Assembly: GCA_003550325.1 (NCBI GenBank)
Contig: QKWP01000419.1
Coordinates: forward strand, 168,300-232,299
Reading direction: 5' to 3'
DNA from: Gigaspora rosea
Lineage: Eukaryota > Glomeromycota > Glomeromycetes > Diversisporales > Gigasporaceae
DNA length: 64,000 bases
A program made the position numbers and the translations under genes. Below are positions 20,028 through 30,406 of this stretch, piece after piece. Numbering within the stretch: the first letter of the stretch is position 1; each line of letters opens with the position of its first letter. Below the pieces are notes generated by a model, which did not search any database, was not told the origin of the DNA, and saw only the letters and a program-made list of their open reading frames with translations.

Positions 20028-21909
20028 ATGTCACATAATATTGGTAATTTTATCTTAAAAAATATATGGGAAAGTAATACTTTTGATGATAAACTTTTAA
20101 AAATTTGGCAAAATACAATAGCCTCTCAAAAAACATCTTGTCAGTCCAATAATGCTAATGTTTTTGAAAATAATCTATCTTTAAATCATCCAGACAATAA
20201 TCAACAAACTATTTCTCTAAAAATTAATATTGCTGAACAAAACATTGATCCTCTAGAATATTTTGCATCTGGTTTAAATGAGGAACAAAAAAAGCCTACG
20301 ACTTTGTATGTGACCATCGGCAAAGAAATCAAAAAGAGTACAAATTTAAACCATCACAATTGTTACTTTATCTTGGAGGTGCAGGAGGTTCTGGTAAATC
20401 CAAAGTACAGTAATAGAAGCTATTAGTTCTTATTTTGAATACACTTCTCAACGCAATACTCTTTTACTCTTAGCACCTACTGGTATTGCTGCTACTAATA
20501 TTTATGGCAGTACTATCCATTCTGCATGTGGATTTGGTTTTAGTAAAAATGGCAAAAAACTTAACTCTTTAGCTGAAGAATCTCTACGACAACTTCAAGA
20601 ACTATGGTTTGACATAGAGTATTTTATATTTGATGAAGTTTCCATGATTGGTAAAAATCTCATGGCTCAATTCCATGCTTTTTTAAAAAAATTAAAGGCG
20701 ACAGATGATTCTATGCTTTTTGCTGGAATAAATATTATGTTTGTTAGTGATTTTATGCAGTTGCCACCTGTATTGGACCCAGCCTTATATATCCCAGATA
20801 ATATTGCTCTTGTATCTTCTAATGACTCACAGACTGCCACTACTATCCAAGATTTGTCAAAATTATCAAAGAAAAAACATAATATTAGCTCTTCATCAAT
20901 TGTTACTCGTTCTGTTAATAATACTACTGGAAGAAGTCTTTGGTTAAATGTCAAACATGTGATTATTTTAAAAAAAGTCAATGCGTCAAATAGAAGATCC
21001 CTTCTATGCTAACATTCTAGAATGTATGCGTAAAGGTAATCTTACAGAAGATCAGAAATCTATTTTACATTCAAAAATTCTTAGTGATAATCATATTAAT
21101 TCAGCTGAATGGAGAAATGCTATTTTTCTTGTAACAAGAAATGATCTTTGTGTTCAAATTAACTTTGATGCAACGAGAGAACATGCTTATTATAATAATC
21201 AACCCTTATTTACTTATGTGCACAAGATTATTACAACTGTAATATTCTTACTGGCAATACTCGTCTAAAATTTTTGGCAACACCTGATACAAAAGATAAC
21301 TCAGTCTGTGGTATTTTACCCTTATCGATAAATATGAAAGTTTTTATAACTGTGAATATTTGTGCTAATGATAATCTTGCAAATAGTTCTCAAGGAATCC
21401 TTTGACAAGTTGTATATGATAAAGATTCTATAGAATCTTCAGTTAGTAATAAAAATATTATAGTGTTAAAAAGTCCACCAAAGTATGTTATTGTTGAGCT
21501 AACAGGTAGAAATCCTGGCTCATACCAAGATCTCCAACCAAATCATGTACCTATCTACCCTGTTAAACGTCCCTGTGTACGTACTATTTGGAAATGTGAT
21601 GGCACAAAAATTCAAAGAAGATTTCAATGGTTTAAACTTCCTATAACACCTGCCTTCGCATTTACTGATTATAAGTGCCAAGAGAGAACTCTCCAAAAAG
21701 CAATAGTTGATCTTACTAGCAGTAATACAAGCAATGGTCTATATGTAATGCTTTCCTGAGTACAGCGATTAGATGATCTGCTAATTCTACAACCATTTAA
21801 CGAATCTATACTAAATATGCAAATATCACCTTCACTTCGTATTGAACTTAATAGGCTCGAAGAATGTGCACAAAAAACTGCTCAATTAAAAGAATGGCCA
21901 AATTCTTAA
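20028..21909 (+). pseudogene. Helitron Pif1-like helicase region
   Basis: This domain unwinds DNA during rolling-circle transposition. Motif order is intact: Walker A GGAGGSGKS at about 20368-20394, APTGIAA, FIFDEVSMIG (Walker B), SDFMQLPPV, then a C-terminal motif LYVMLS just before TGA 21757-21759. Breaks are a frame change at the seven-A run 20287-20293, a five-base insertion at 20406-20412 right after Walker A, a +1 (or -2) at the A-run 20970-20976, one missing base near 21233, and TGA at 21403-21405 and 21757-21759. In Pif1 proteins an Arg follows the LS of that last motif, so the second TGA probably replaced an Arg codon. Confidence 0.88.
20406..20412. other. Candidate Tc1/mariner excision footprint (TACAGTA)
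   Basis: Relative to the expected helicase reading frame there are exactly five extra bases, giving TA-CAG-TA. Tc1/mariner excision typically leaves the duplicated TA plus the last two or three TIR bases. CAG is the terminus of the element at 19780-19953. Confidence 0.6.
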
Positions 21910-23190
21910 ATCTTTTCTTTCTTTTTTTATTTTTTTTACTTTTCTTATATCTAAGTATATTATTTATGAATTCCATATATTTATCTTTTTTAAACTAACT
22001 CTTTTCCATCTTTTTTTCAAAAATAACCTATTTACCAAATTTCACATGGTTAGCATAAATAATAAATAAAAATCATTCATTTCTTGACTTAGCAGTTACT
22101 TATAATTAATTCTAAATTAATTAGATCTTTACTACTGTATCATTTTAAAATCCATATTAACTTTACACCAAAGTTAAGTACAATTAACATCATATGTCAA
22201 TTGAATTTTATACTGTTTATAAATTTAATAAAATTTTATTATTGAAATTGGTTAAGTAAATATCAACTAAAATAATACTAAATTTTTAATTTTTTAAATT
22301 ATTTTTCTCATATGAAAAAAATTAAAGTGTAAAATAGACTACTAGAATTACTAAACAAAACCTTATATACAAACTCTTATTGATTAAACTTGTGATTAAC
22401 CTATCATTTGATAAATTCATAAAAATTTTCCTATAATCTAATGTTTTATAATTTACTAGTATTAATTTTAAACTCGAATATACATATAAATATAACAAAT
22501 AAGTTGCAATAGTATTATTGAATAGAAGTAATGAAAACATTCTAAACTTTAAGAGCTAAGATTACTTTGCCCCAAATTAATGCCCTTCAAACCAAATCAG
22601 TTTATATCTCAATTAGAGCATACCCGTTAAAGTATCGTATAGATTTTAATAGCATTATTATTTTATTCATATAAGTTTTTATTGAGTGTTAATTTCTTGC
22701 TTTTATTTTAAACAAATTCGCAACTGACACTTAATCCCAATCCAATCAACGATTGAATATCTCTTCAGAGTTAAAATATGGAAATCTAATTTTAATTGAA
22801 ATTGATGACATATTTATTTGAAATAAGTGATTCCACAATTTGATCTTCAAATTGAATGAAAGTTCAGAAGTTTTACTTTATTTTTATTTTTTTTTTTTTT
22901 TACAAAATATAAAAAAAATTTTCCGATTTATGAAATAGCGATCCCCAGACACTTCCATTTCATTTTCAAATTTTAAAATCTTGAAAGACAAATAAAATTT
23001 TTCAAACTCTCATTTAATTTTAAAATGTACCACTTATTTGTTAACTTTGAAACCCCCTATTATTTCAAATTTCCATATTTCTCCCTTTTCATATAGTATA
23101 CAAAGCACGACAATCACTAATCTCAGTAATTTGAGAAGTATAGTAATAACTACTTGTTTTTTTAATTTTAATTTTGATCTTTGTTTAAAC
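21910..23190. other. Unassigned AT-rich stretch
   Basis: The 3' flank of the Helitron, with long A and T runs. No hairpin-CTRR Helitron end, gene or TIR pair was identified. The minus ORF 22322-22540 is low-complexity. Confidence 0.45.
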
Positions 23191-23193
23191 ATT

Positions 23194-23235
23194 CCGTTCC
23201 TGGTTTTGCGCGATGGCGTCGCGCAGCTACCTAAT
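23194..23235 (+). repeat. CCGTTCCTGGT - GC hairpin - CTAAT terminus
   Basis: CCGTTCCTGGT (23194-23204), hairpin GCGCGA-TGGCG-TCGCGC (23208-23224), then AGCTAC and CTAAT (23231-23235). A GC hairpin a few bases before CTRRT is how Helitron 3' ends look. Near-identical arrangement at 41664-41705. Confidence 0.6.
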
Positions 23236-23363
23236 TGACGAATTGACGATTGACAAAACCTATGACGATTGACAAACCTATGACGATTGACGAAATCTAT
23301 GACGATTGACGAAACCTATGACGATTGACGAAACCTATGGCGATTGACAAAACCTATGACAAA
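23234..23363. repeat. 19-bp satellite (GACGATTGACGAAACCTAT)
   Basis: Six to seven tandem units starting directly at the hairpin terminus. The same 19-bp family, on the other strand, forms the array at 28262-28425. Confidence 0.85.
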
Positions 23364-24166
23364 TAAATTTTTATACAATATAAAGTTAATTCCGTATTTG
23401 GAATACACATCCACTCAAGATAATGCAGTAACAATGAGGTTACATAACAATATATACTTTTTAAGATATGTTTGTTACCTGTATAGCGATATTTGTTCAG
23501 TACATATAGTTAGTAATACAAATAAATATATATGAAAATGTGGCGTAATAATAAATTGACTCATAAGCATAATCGATGGTTAATAAAAGAACTTGCGCTT
23601 AGGTCATAGAATTTTCTATCTCTATTTATTTCAGTATTCGTTTGATTATTTGAAATATAAAAAAAAATATCTCATTTAATTCTTAATAAAATCATCACCA
23701 GCAAGAAATATTTATGTTAGTCAAAGACAATACAAATTCGTCTTAATGTTTTAGCTGTTGAGAATTGGATCAACCAACCTAGTTACTTCTTACATTTTTT
23801 TTAAACATTTATTTCATGCTATGTTGGTTTACCATTGAAGCTAAAATAGCTAAAATGCACATTTTAATTTTCTTGGTAATATTATTAGATATTTAAAATT
23901 TAATGCTATTTTTTAATAAAACTAACCTTTAATTTATTTATCTTTAAGTTATTTATTTTTATAATACCGAAGAAGTAAGTCAAATAAAATTTTGAAACCC
24001 TCGATACTTTGAAAAAATGTTACCCAGCTCACTCATGTCCTACCCTATCATTACACAAACATACAGTTCCCGGGCAGTTCTCAATCATGATCAACAAATA
24101 AAAAAATTGTTTAAATACATTTTGTACGCGTTCTTGTGTTTTTACCTTATATCAAGAAAAATCAAT
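23364..24166. other. 5' flank of the hAT transposase gene
   Basis: AT-rich, no gene recognised. Should include the left TIR and promoter of the hAT element; neither was pinned down. Confidence 0.4.
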
Positions 24167-26778
24167 ATGTCACGAAACAATACGCGAAAATCTAAAGCAC
24201 CTGAAACATCTTCCCAATTTTTTCATGAAAGAGAAGAATCATCAAATTCTTTGACATCATCAGAAATAATACTGATTCAACCATATTAAATGAGACAAAC
24301 TCTGGAGGACGAAATTTATCACCTGTTTGGAAGTATTTTTGCCGAAAAAAGACTAACTCATATGGACATTTTTCAGCAAAATGTGATTTCTGTGCAACCA
24401 AGTGGGCAAGAGGTGAACCAGCAAAACTTGAAGCTCACCTTGCATTAGAATGTCGTTATGTAGAAGATGAGGTTCGGCAATTGTACTTACGTCGCATAGC
24501 CTGTCGTGATGATTTAGAAGAACTACAGTTAGAAAACTCAACCAGTTTAAAAAAACAAAAGTTAAACAATAAGCAACCCGTTCTTAAAAAATATTTTCCA
24601 CAAAAAGCAGATGAAAATTTATCTGAAGAACGAATCAAATCTATAAATACTTCATTACTCAAAGCATTTGTAGTTTGTGGTATTTCATTCTCTATAATTG
24701 AAAATCCATTTTTCATCGATCTCCTTTATAATTTGTGTCCGAATTATCAACCAACTTCAAGAGAAGTTCTATCAGGCAGATTAATGGATCAGGAATATTA
24801 TAGAGTTACAATTAAACGTGAAGTTATTTTAAACGAATATGAGAACCTAACTATTGGTATGCATATTTACTAATTGATATTTTATTTTATTATTTATTTT
24901 ATTTATTAAATTGTTTTTTATAGCTTTGGATGGCTGGACGGCGCCAAGTGGAAACTCTATATATAATTTTATCATTTTAACGCCCACACATAATAAAATT
25001 TTATATTCTTTAAAAGATTTTCTATGGATTCCCATACTGCTGAATTTCTTGCAGAAAAGATTGATACTTTCTTAAATGAAATTGGATATGATAAATTTGC
25101 TGCGATTGTAACAGACAATGCTAGCAATGTAAAGCTTGCTCGGCAGATTATTCACAAGAAATATCCAAAGATTTTAAACCTAAATTGTATCACAATTGTA
25201 TCAATTTAATATCAAAGGATATTCTTAGTATGTATTATAAAATATTTATATTTAGTTAATTATTATTACTAATATATATATTTTTTTAGAACATACATTT
25301 GCCTCACGTCTCATAAAAGAATGCAATAAAATTATTAAATTTTTTAAAAAATCACATCAACCAAGTTCTTATCTACATCAAGCAATATAAGAGTTGAATA
25401 TTACTAGTGGTGGACTAAAAAAATTTGTAGATACAAGGTGGACATCTGCATATGAATGCACTTTATCTGTTAGCCAACTTGAGCATGCATTTATTAAAGT
25501 AAGATATTTTATTTATTAATATTTCTTTATATTAATAAATAAATAATTAATCAAATAATTATATTCTATTAATATATAGATTTTGAATGACAATCCAGAC
25601 TTAATTACAAATCGATCTATTAAGCAACTTTTAAAGCGACCATTTTTTTTTCAGATCTTAAGATTTTGGTTAAGATCCTATCTCCTATTCGAACTGCAAT
25701 TACAAATTTGGAAGCACAATCAACAACTCTTGCAAACTGCTTTTTACAATTTATTCAACTAGCAGCTACTATTAAAAAAGTTTCAAATTTAAGGACTAGA
25801 GGGTTTAAACATTATTGTGTACAAATATTTAATAAGAGATGGAGAAATTTTGATGCTGAAATTTACTTGCTTGCATATTTTCTTCACCCGGGTTATTGTG
25901 GTATGTAGTACTTTAAAAATTTTATAATAAATATATAGTATATTAGTTAATATAATTCTTTGCCAGGTGCTGGACTACGAGGACATCAATTTGAATTAAT
26001 TGTAGCAACTGCAATTAAAATATGGCAACAAGAAGGATATGACAAATCCGAATGTGCCCATCTTGTAGCTCATATAAGATTATTTTGTGAAAAAAAACCT
26101 GGATTCGACCTGCCTTATTGTTTTGAAACTGATACTCCTTTACTAAGGTGGCAAACAAATTATAAAGGTTCTAAATCTATTGGACGGCTTGCAATTAAGC
26201 TCTTCTCCATTACACCTCATTATGCTGACTGTGAGAGAACCTATTAATCTTTAGGTTGGCTATATGGAAAACGACGGCAACAGCTTTCTTTATCTAGAAT
26301 CCAAGCTATGGCACAAGTTCGGTCCTATTATATTTCAAATATAAAAAAGGAAATTGCTTTTTATGGTAACAAATCATCACTTGATGATTTACAAAAACAA
26401 GTAGTATCGGCAAATTTCTTGGTTAAAGATGATGATGAATACTCTGAAGACTCTGAAGTCTCTGAAGACTCTGAAATAGAAGAGACCGAATATAATAATT
26501 TAGAAATTGTTGAACGCTTTGACATTGAAAATATAGTATGCTTAAACGATGAAATATTTCAAGACAATGAATCTGATTCTGATCATGAAGAATCATCCTA
26601 TAATAGTACTAATGAATCTGATAATGAGTCAATAGTTAGTAATAAGACAGGGCAAGGTGTATTCGATTTTGATCCTACGGATTTAGCAGTAGATTTAATG
26701 AAAGAATGGAGCTATGAAAACGATGATAATAATTTAGATAGAACAGATGAGTGTGTTATAATGATCCAAATACTATAG
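24167..26778 (+). pseudogene. hAT transposase, five exons, partly decayed
   Basis: ATG 24167 opens a Ser/Thr-rich leader. After a frameshift near 24250-24290 comes a BED zinc finger (VWKYFCRKK, then CDFCATKW, then H and C in EAHLALEC). Four GT-AG introns fit the frame: 24857-24923, 25228-25289, 25499-25579 and 25901-25966, several with TACTAAT-like branch sites. Exon 2 has the catalytic-core motif ALDGWTAPSG and TDNASNVKLAR; a later exon has DTRWTSAYECT. The C-terminal hAT dimerisation region (CERTY...LGWLYGKRR) is near 26220-26280, followed by an unusual acidic Asp/Glu/Ser tail. In-frame TAA codons at 25388-25390 and 26245-26247 and a T-run shift at 25643-25651 break it. Terminal repeats were not found. 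Confidence 0.88.
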
Positions 26779-27174
26779 ATAAAGAAGACATTGGTGAAAA
26801 TTCGAGTGGCATAGAAAATAATAATGAAAACTCAGAATCTTTACCTATAGCACTCAGAAAAACTTGTCGTAACAATAAAACAAATAGTAATATGGGCTAA
26901 TTTTGACCTATTACTAGGTGGGTAGGTGGGCGAGTTCCCAGAATGTGGGCCAACTTAGCCAGACTAGAGAAATAGAAAATAGAATTAGAAATGTAGTAAA
27001 TGTAGTGGATATGATGAATGTAGCAAACATTTTGTATGCATAACTTAGCTTTTAAATTTGAATAATATACAAACTGTATAACTTGCTTTGGCTTAAGATA
27101 CATTATATTGTAGTAGTTTTTCTATTTCTATGATAATAGGTTTGTAAATAATTTTACTACCATATAGTCACAAA
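26779..27174. other. 3' flank of hAT gene
   Basis: 26779-26880 continues the acidic Asn-rich coding texture in another frame, so the transposase tail may run to the TAA near 26900. 26915-26960 is G-rich (GGTGGGTAGGTGGGCGAG), possibly the right subterminal region. Nothing else recognised. Confidence 0.4.
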
Positions 27175-27262
27175 AAATAACTCGCAGGGCATTATTTCGA
27201 ATTTTGGTTTAAATTAAGCTTAATTCGGGTCAAAATTCAAATTACTTCCCTGCGCGTTATTT
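27175..27262. mobile_element. Short AAATAAC inverted-repeat element
   Basis: Ends AAATAACTCGCAGG and CCCTGCGCGTTATTT enclose a core with AATTAAGCTTAATTCGGG. It matches 5676-5765 in ends and core, so this is a dispersed family. No TSD can be stated with confidence. Confidence 0.6.
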
Positions 27263-27311
27263 CTGACTATACGATAATCGTCATAGTTTCACAATTCGTA
27301 TCTATGTAAAA

Positions 27312-27390
27312 TAATGCACATGGGCGTTATTTCAAAATTTCATTTTCTTAAAATAGCATAGTTGGTTTCAAAATAACGCCCATGTGCATT
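27312..27390. repeat. Short palindromic element, related ends
   Basis: AATGCACATGGGCGTTATTT and its near-perfect inverse at 27369-27390 enclose about 35 bp. The GCGTTATTT end resembles the neighbouring element. A third, smaller palindrome of the same flavour lies at about 28132-28187. Confidence 0.65.
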
Positions 27391-28261
27391 CCAAAATAAT
27401 GCACACCCCTATGCTAATCACCATGAGGTTTAACTAAGTTGAGGCACTATAATTAAATTTCCTAACGCGAGGCTCAACCAGGACAGCAAATCGATGCTGA
27501 CTTTTTTTTTTTTTTTTGGAATAGTCTTCTTGGATTTAGTTAAAGCGTTAATACCGGTATGCACATTGATGCGCTCGCATAAAACCCATCTCTAATGGTA
27601 CCATATAATTTTTACTTTAAAATCAGTGGGATGTACCAGCCTGGGTCTTGTATATGAACTTATACGGTTCCGTGACCATATGTGTTGAAAACTTGGTGCG
27701 GCTAATTAGAGTAATGTGTAACTAGATACTATACTCTAATTATGGTACTTTACTTTCGCATTACAGTATGTATATTTAGAGTTTAGACGCGGGTTGTAAT
27801 AAACTGGATCACCCGGATCAAAACATTCAACCAGGTCAAATTTTTACAGCAGCATAATTTCGTATATTTTGTCTTCGAAGTAAGTTCTTTTGTGAGTGAA
27901 GTCATTTTAAATTTTATTATTTAAACCCAGTTTATTTTCCGACGGCCTCTAACTGCCGTCGGAGAATAAACTGAAGTGGTTAAGATTAAGAAAAAGCTTA
28001 TCTACCTATTGAAATAAGGCTTGTTAATGAATTAATTATCTGTAAAATTTTTGTGAATGACGAATTTAAATATGAGACAAAAATTTACTTAGATTTCGAA
28101 AAATTCAATTTTGTAGAAATTAGACCTTACCTTGAAATAACGCCTATACGCGTACGGAAATAACGCGCAGGTGCGTGTTATTTCACGTAAATACGGTACA
28201 ATGATCAAAGAGTATCGACTGTACCTTGTTTATGTTACTGCCAAATTGATTTATTAATTGA
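27391..28261. other. Intergenic stretch with a hAT-MITE relic
   Basis: 27896-27951 matches 7515-7565 of the TAGAGGTTGTACCCG element in reverse, including the TTTAAACCCAG block. 27790-27835 has CACCCGG/ACCAGGT remnants of the same family. No gene seen. Confidence 0.55.
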
Positions 28262-28425
28262 TAGGGATTTCGTCAATCGTCAATGGTTTCGTCAATCGTC
28301 AATGGTTTCGTCAATCGTCAATGGTTTCGTCAATCGTCAATGGTTTCGTCAATCGTCAATGGTTTCGTCTATCGTCAGTGGTTTCGTCAATCGCCAATGG
28401 TTTCGTCTGGCGAAACCATGACGAA
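28262..28425. repeat. 19-bp satellite (GTTTCGTCAATCGTCAATG)
   Basis: About eight tandem units, the first five or six nearly identical, then decaying into GGCGAAACC variants. Inverse complement of the 23234-23363 array. The open frames across it simply translate the repeat. Confidence 0.92.
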
Positions 28426-28526
28426 ACCTTTCGCCATCACAAAAATAGTTTCGCCAGGCATCATTATTTTTACAACATATTTACACACAATCACGAGTAT
28501 ATTCCCACACTATCATCTATGTTGCA

Positions 28527-28705
28527 CGTGTCATCATCCTGTGTCGTCAAAATCACCATAACACTTGCCTGAATTAGAAAAACGAAAACCATTACCCATA
28601 CTAAAAAAGGATTCTTCAAAAATCAGCATAGCGAACATCAAAAAAGTTGAACGGAAACCATCCCTCACACATTTCATGTTACACAAGAAACGTGATCGTA
28701 CTGGT
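28527..28705 (+). repeat. Conserved block, copy 2 of 3
   Basis: Same block as 13827-13989: CATCCTGTGTCGTCAAAATC through CAGCATAGCGAACATC to CGTGATCGTACTGGT. It lies about 100 bp downstream of the 19-bp satellite. Confidence 0.78.
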
Positions 28706-28712
28706 AAAACTG

Positions 28713-29054
28713 CGATTTCATAGGCTGAGACTTATGTATTAGGTTTTGAGTTTAAATAAAAGTTAATACCATAACTTATATCACCATCAAATAATTTATA
28801 ATAGAATAAAAATTTAATCGCAAATTTGTTAATAATTCGTAAAGTTATAGGAATGCCAATCTCCGTCATTAAACTAATCTCCATTATATACTTATACTTT
28901 TCAATTCTTATGTTGAAAATTGTTAGATAGTATTCAGTATGTTAAACTCATGGGTACGAAAAATTCGCAAATACATATTTATAAATAAACTCATTATGAC
29001 GACATCTATCAATTAAACAACGATGTAAGTTGATCAAATTTCTCACTAATCAAA
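28713..29054. other. Unassigned AT-rich stretch
   Basis: No feature recognised. Confidence 0.4.
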
Positions 29055-29275
29055 CACAACAATAAAGAACCGTTAGGATGATCATTTAACACAGCAATAA
29101 GTAGTTTTTAGAATGATTATTTATCGCCAACCATAAAAGAACATTAGAATGATTATTTAAAACTAACCATAAAGAGCTATTAGAATGAAATGATTATTTA
29201 TCGCTAACCATAAAGAATTATTATTTAACACTAACCAGAAAAAACTATTAGAATGATTATTTAACGTTGTTAAAT
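29055..29275. repeat. Degenerate minisatellite (AACCATAAAGAACTATTAG unit, about 36-40 bp)
   Basis: Five to six imperfect units of AACCATAAAGAxxxTTAGAATGATTATTTA. Not coding. Confidence 0.7.
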
Positions 29276-29597
29276 AATCATAATGAGATGTTAAAATGAC
29301 TGATTCGATTATTTTAATCTGATAATTGGTCATGACTCATAAGACTATCATTTCATTCAACACTATTTTACACCTCGCACATCTTTTGGAATTTTGATAA
29401 ATCCGTAAATGGCCATCATCAACATATAGAAATTGGATCAGTTATCACTTGGTTACGAAATTTAATAGTAAAATCCGTCGAATATCCGTTAAATTCAATA
29501 TGAAAACTGATAATGGATCCATGATCTACTAAATAATAGACTATATATTGTAAACTTGGTTAAAAATGATTAAATCTAACCTATCATTTAATGATGC

Positions 29598-29695
29598 ATC
29601 TGCACTTTAGATATGCATTCGAACATAATTTTTTTTGAAAATCTAATGAAAGTAATCTACATATTCAAAGACTCTTGTAATACATTATTTGATTT
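29598..29695. repeat. Direct repeat upstream of the aspartic protease, copy 1
   Basis: From the ACTTTAGATATGCATTCGAA block to GACTCTTGTAATACAT. Nearly identical to 30201-30288 in the same orientation. The pair brackets a TIR element. Confidence 0.85.
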
Positions 29696-29725
29696 TGATA
29701 TTTACACATATAAGAAACAAATTAA

Positions 29726-30103
29726 GAGCTAATTCGCGTAAGAACGGCAGTATTTTTATAATAAAATTTGGGCAAATTTCATATAAAATTTATATATGAC
29801 CCGAACCTGGAATTCCTTTTTAATATATAATTGTAAAGAATTTTATATAATTGCTAAACGAAAAATTAAGATATCTCAAGAATTACTTAACCAATTTTAT
29901 TGATTTTACTACTATTGGAATCAGAAAAACAAGCGTTACAAACTTCTATTAAAAATTAAAAAAAGTTAACTTAATAAAAAAACAACTTTACTTAGAAAGG
30001 ACTGCCAGATTTGATTCACGTATAAATTTTATATATTAACTTATCCCCAAATTTTATTATAAAGCTACTATAGTGACTCTGTCGTTCTTACGCGAATTAG
30101 CTC
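29726..30103. mobile_element. MITE flanked by TTAA (GAGCTAATTCGCG ends)
   Basis: Inverted ends GAGCTAATTCGCGTAAGAAC and its partner GTTCTTACGCGAATTAGCTC, with further inverted similarity inside (TTATAATAAAATTTGGG). TTAA occurs on both sides (29722-29725, 30104-30107), matching a piggyBac-type target. Because the TIRs do not begin with CC, a Tc1/mariner-type TA duplication is an alternative reading. 378 bp, no ORF. Confidence 0.78.
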
Positions 30104-30200
30104 TTAAAAAAGTAATAAATATATTTTCATTTGCAATATTGCAAGTAATTTTATATAGTTAAAAATTTATTAACGAAAAATCACTTACCATCTGTACTAT

Positions 30201-30288
30201 ATCTACACTTTAGATTTGCATTCGAACATGAGTTTTTTTGAAAATCTAATAAAAGTAATCTACATATTCAAAGACTCTTGTAATACAT
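30201..30288. repeat. Direct repeat upstream of the aspartic protease, copy 2
   Basis: Ends about 118 bp before the protease ATG, so it may form part of that gene's promoter. Pair of 29598-29695. Confidence 0.85.
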
Positions 30289-30406
30289 AGGAATAAAATA
30301 AAAATCAAGCATTTTTAAAGTCTCATGGAAATAACCGTTATTCACTTTATTCGAAAAAAAAATAATTTAATTTACACACTTTTAACTCTTTAATACTGTA
30401 TTAACT

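Larger units (their letters stand above)
15895..21909 (+). mobile_element. Autonomous-type Helitron (coding extent), frameshifted
   Basis: One long Rep-helicase polyprotein can be followed from ATG 15895 to TAA 21907, in collinear pieces separated by small frameshifts and six to seven in-frame TGA codons. Helitrons move by rolling-circle replication using a HUH nuclease fused to a Pif1-family helicase; both parts are here in the standard order. A Tc1/mariner-type insertion (19780-19953) splits the centre. The terminal TC and hairpin-CTRR signals were not identified, so the outer limits are open. Confidence 0.88.

Noticed and set aside
23234..23363. CRISPR-like array
   Set aside because: Units are contiguous 19-bp repeats without spacers, in a eukaryotic context.
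28258..28572. Two ORFs with repeated NRQWFRQSSMVSS / VNGFV
   Set aside because: Direct translation of the 19-bp satellite; no domain, and the arrays at the other locus are not open in the same way.
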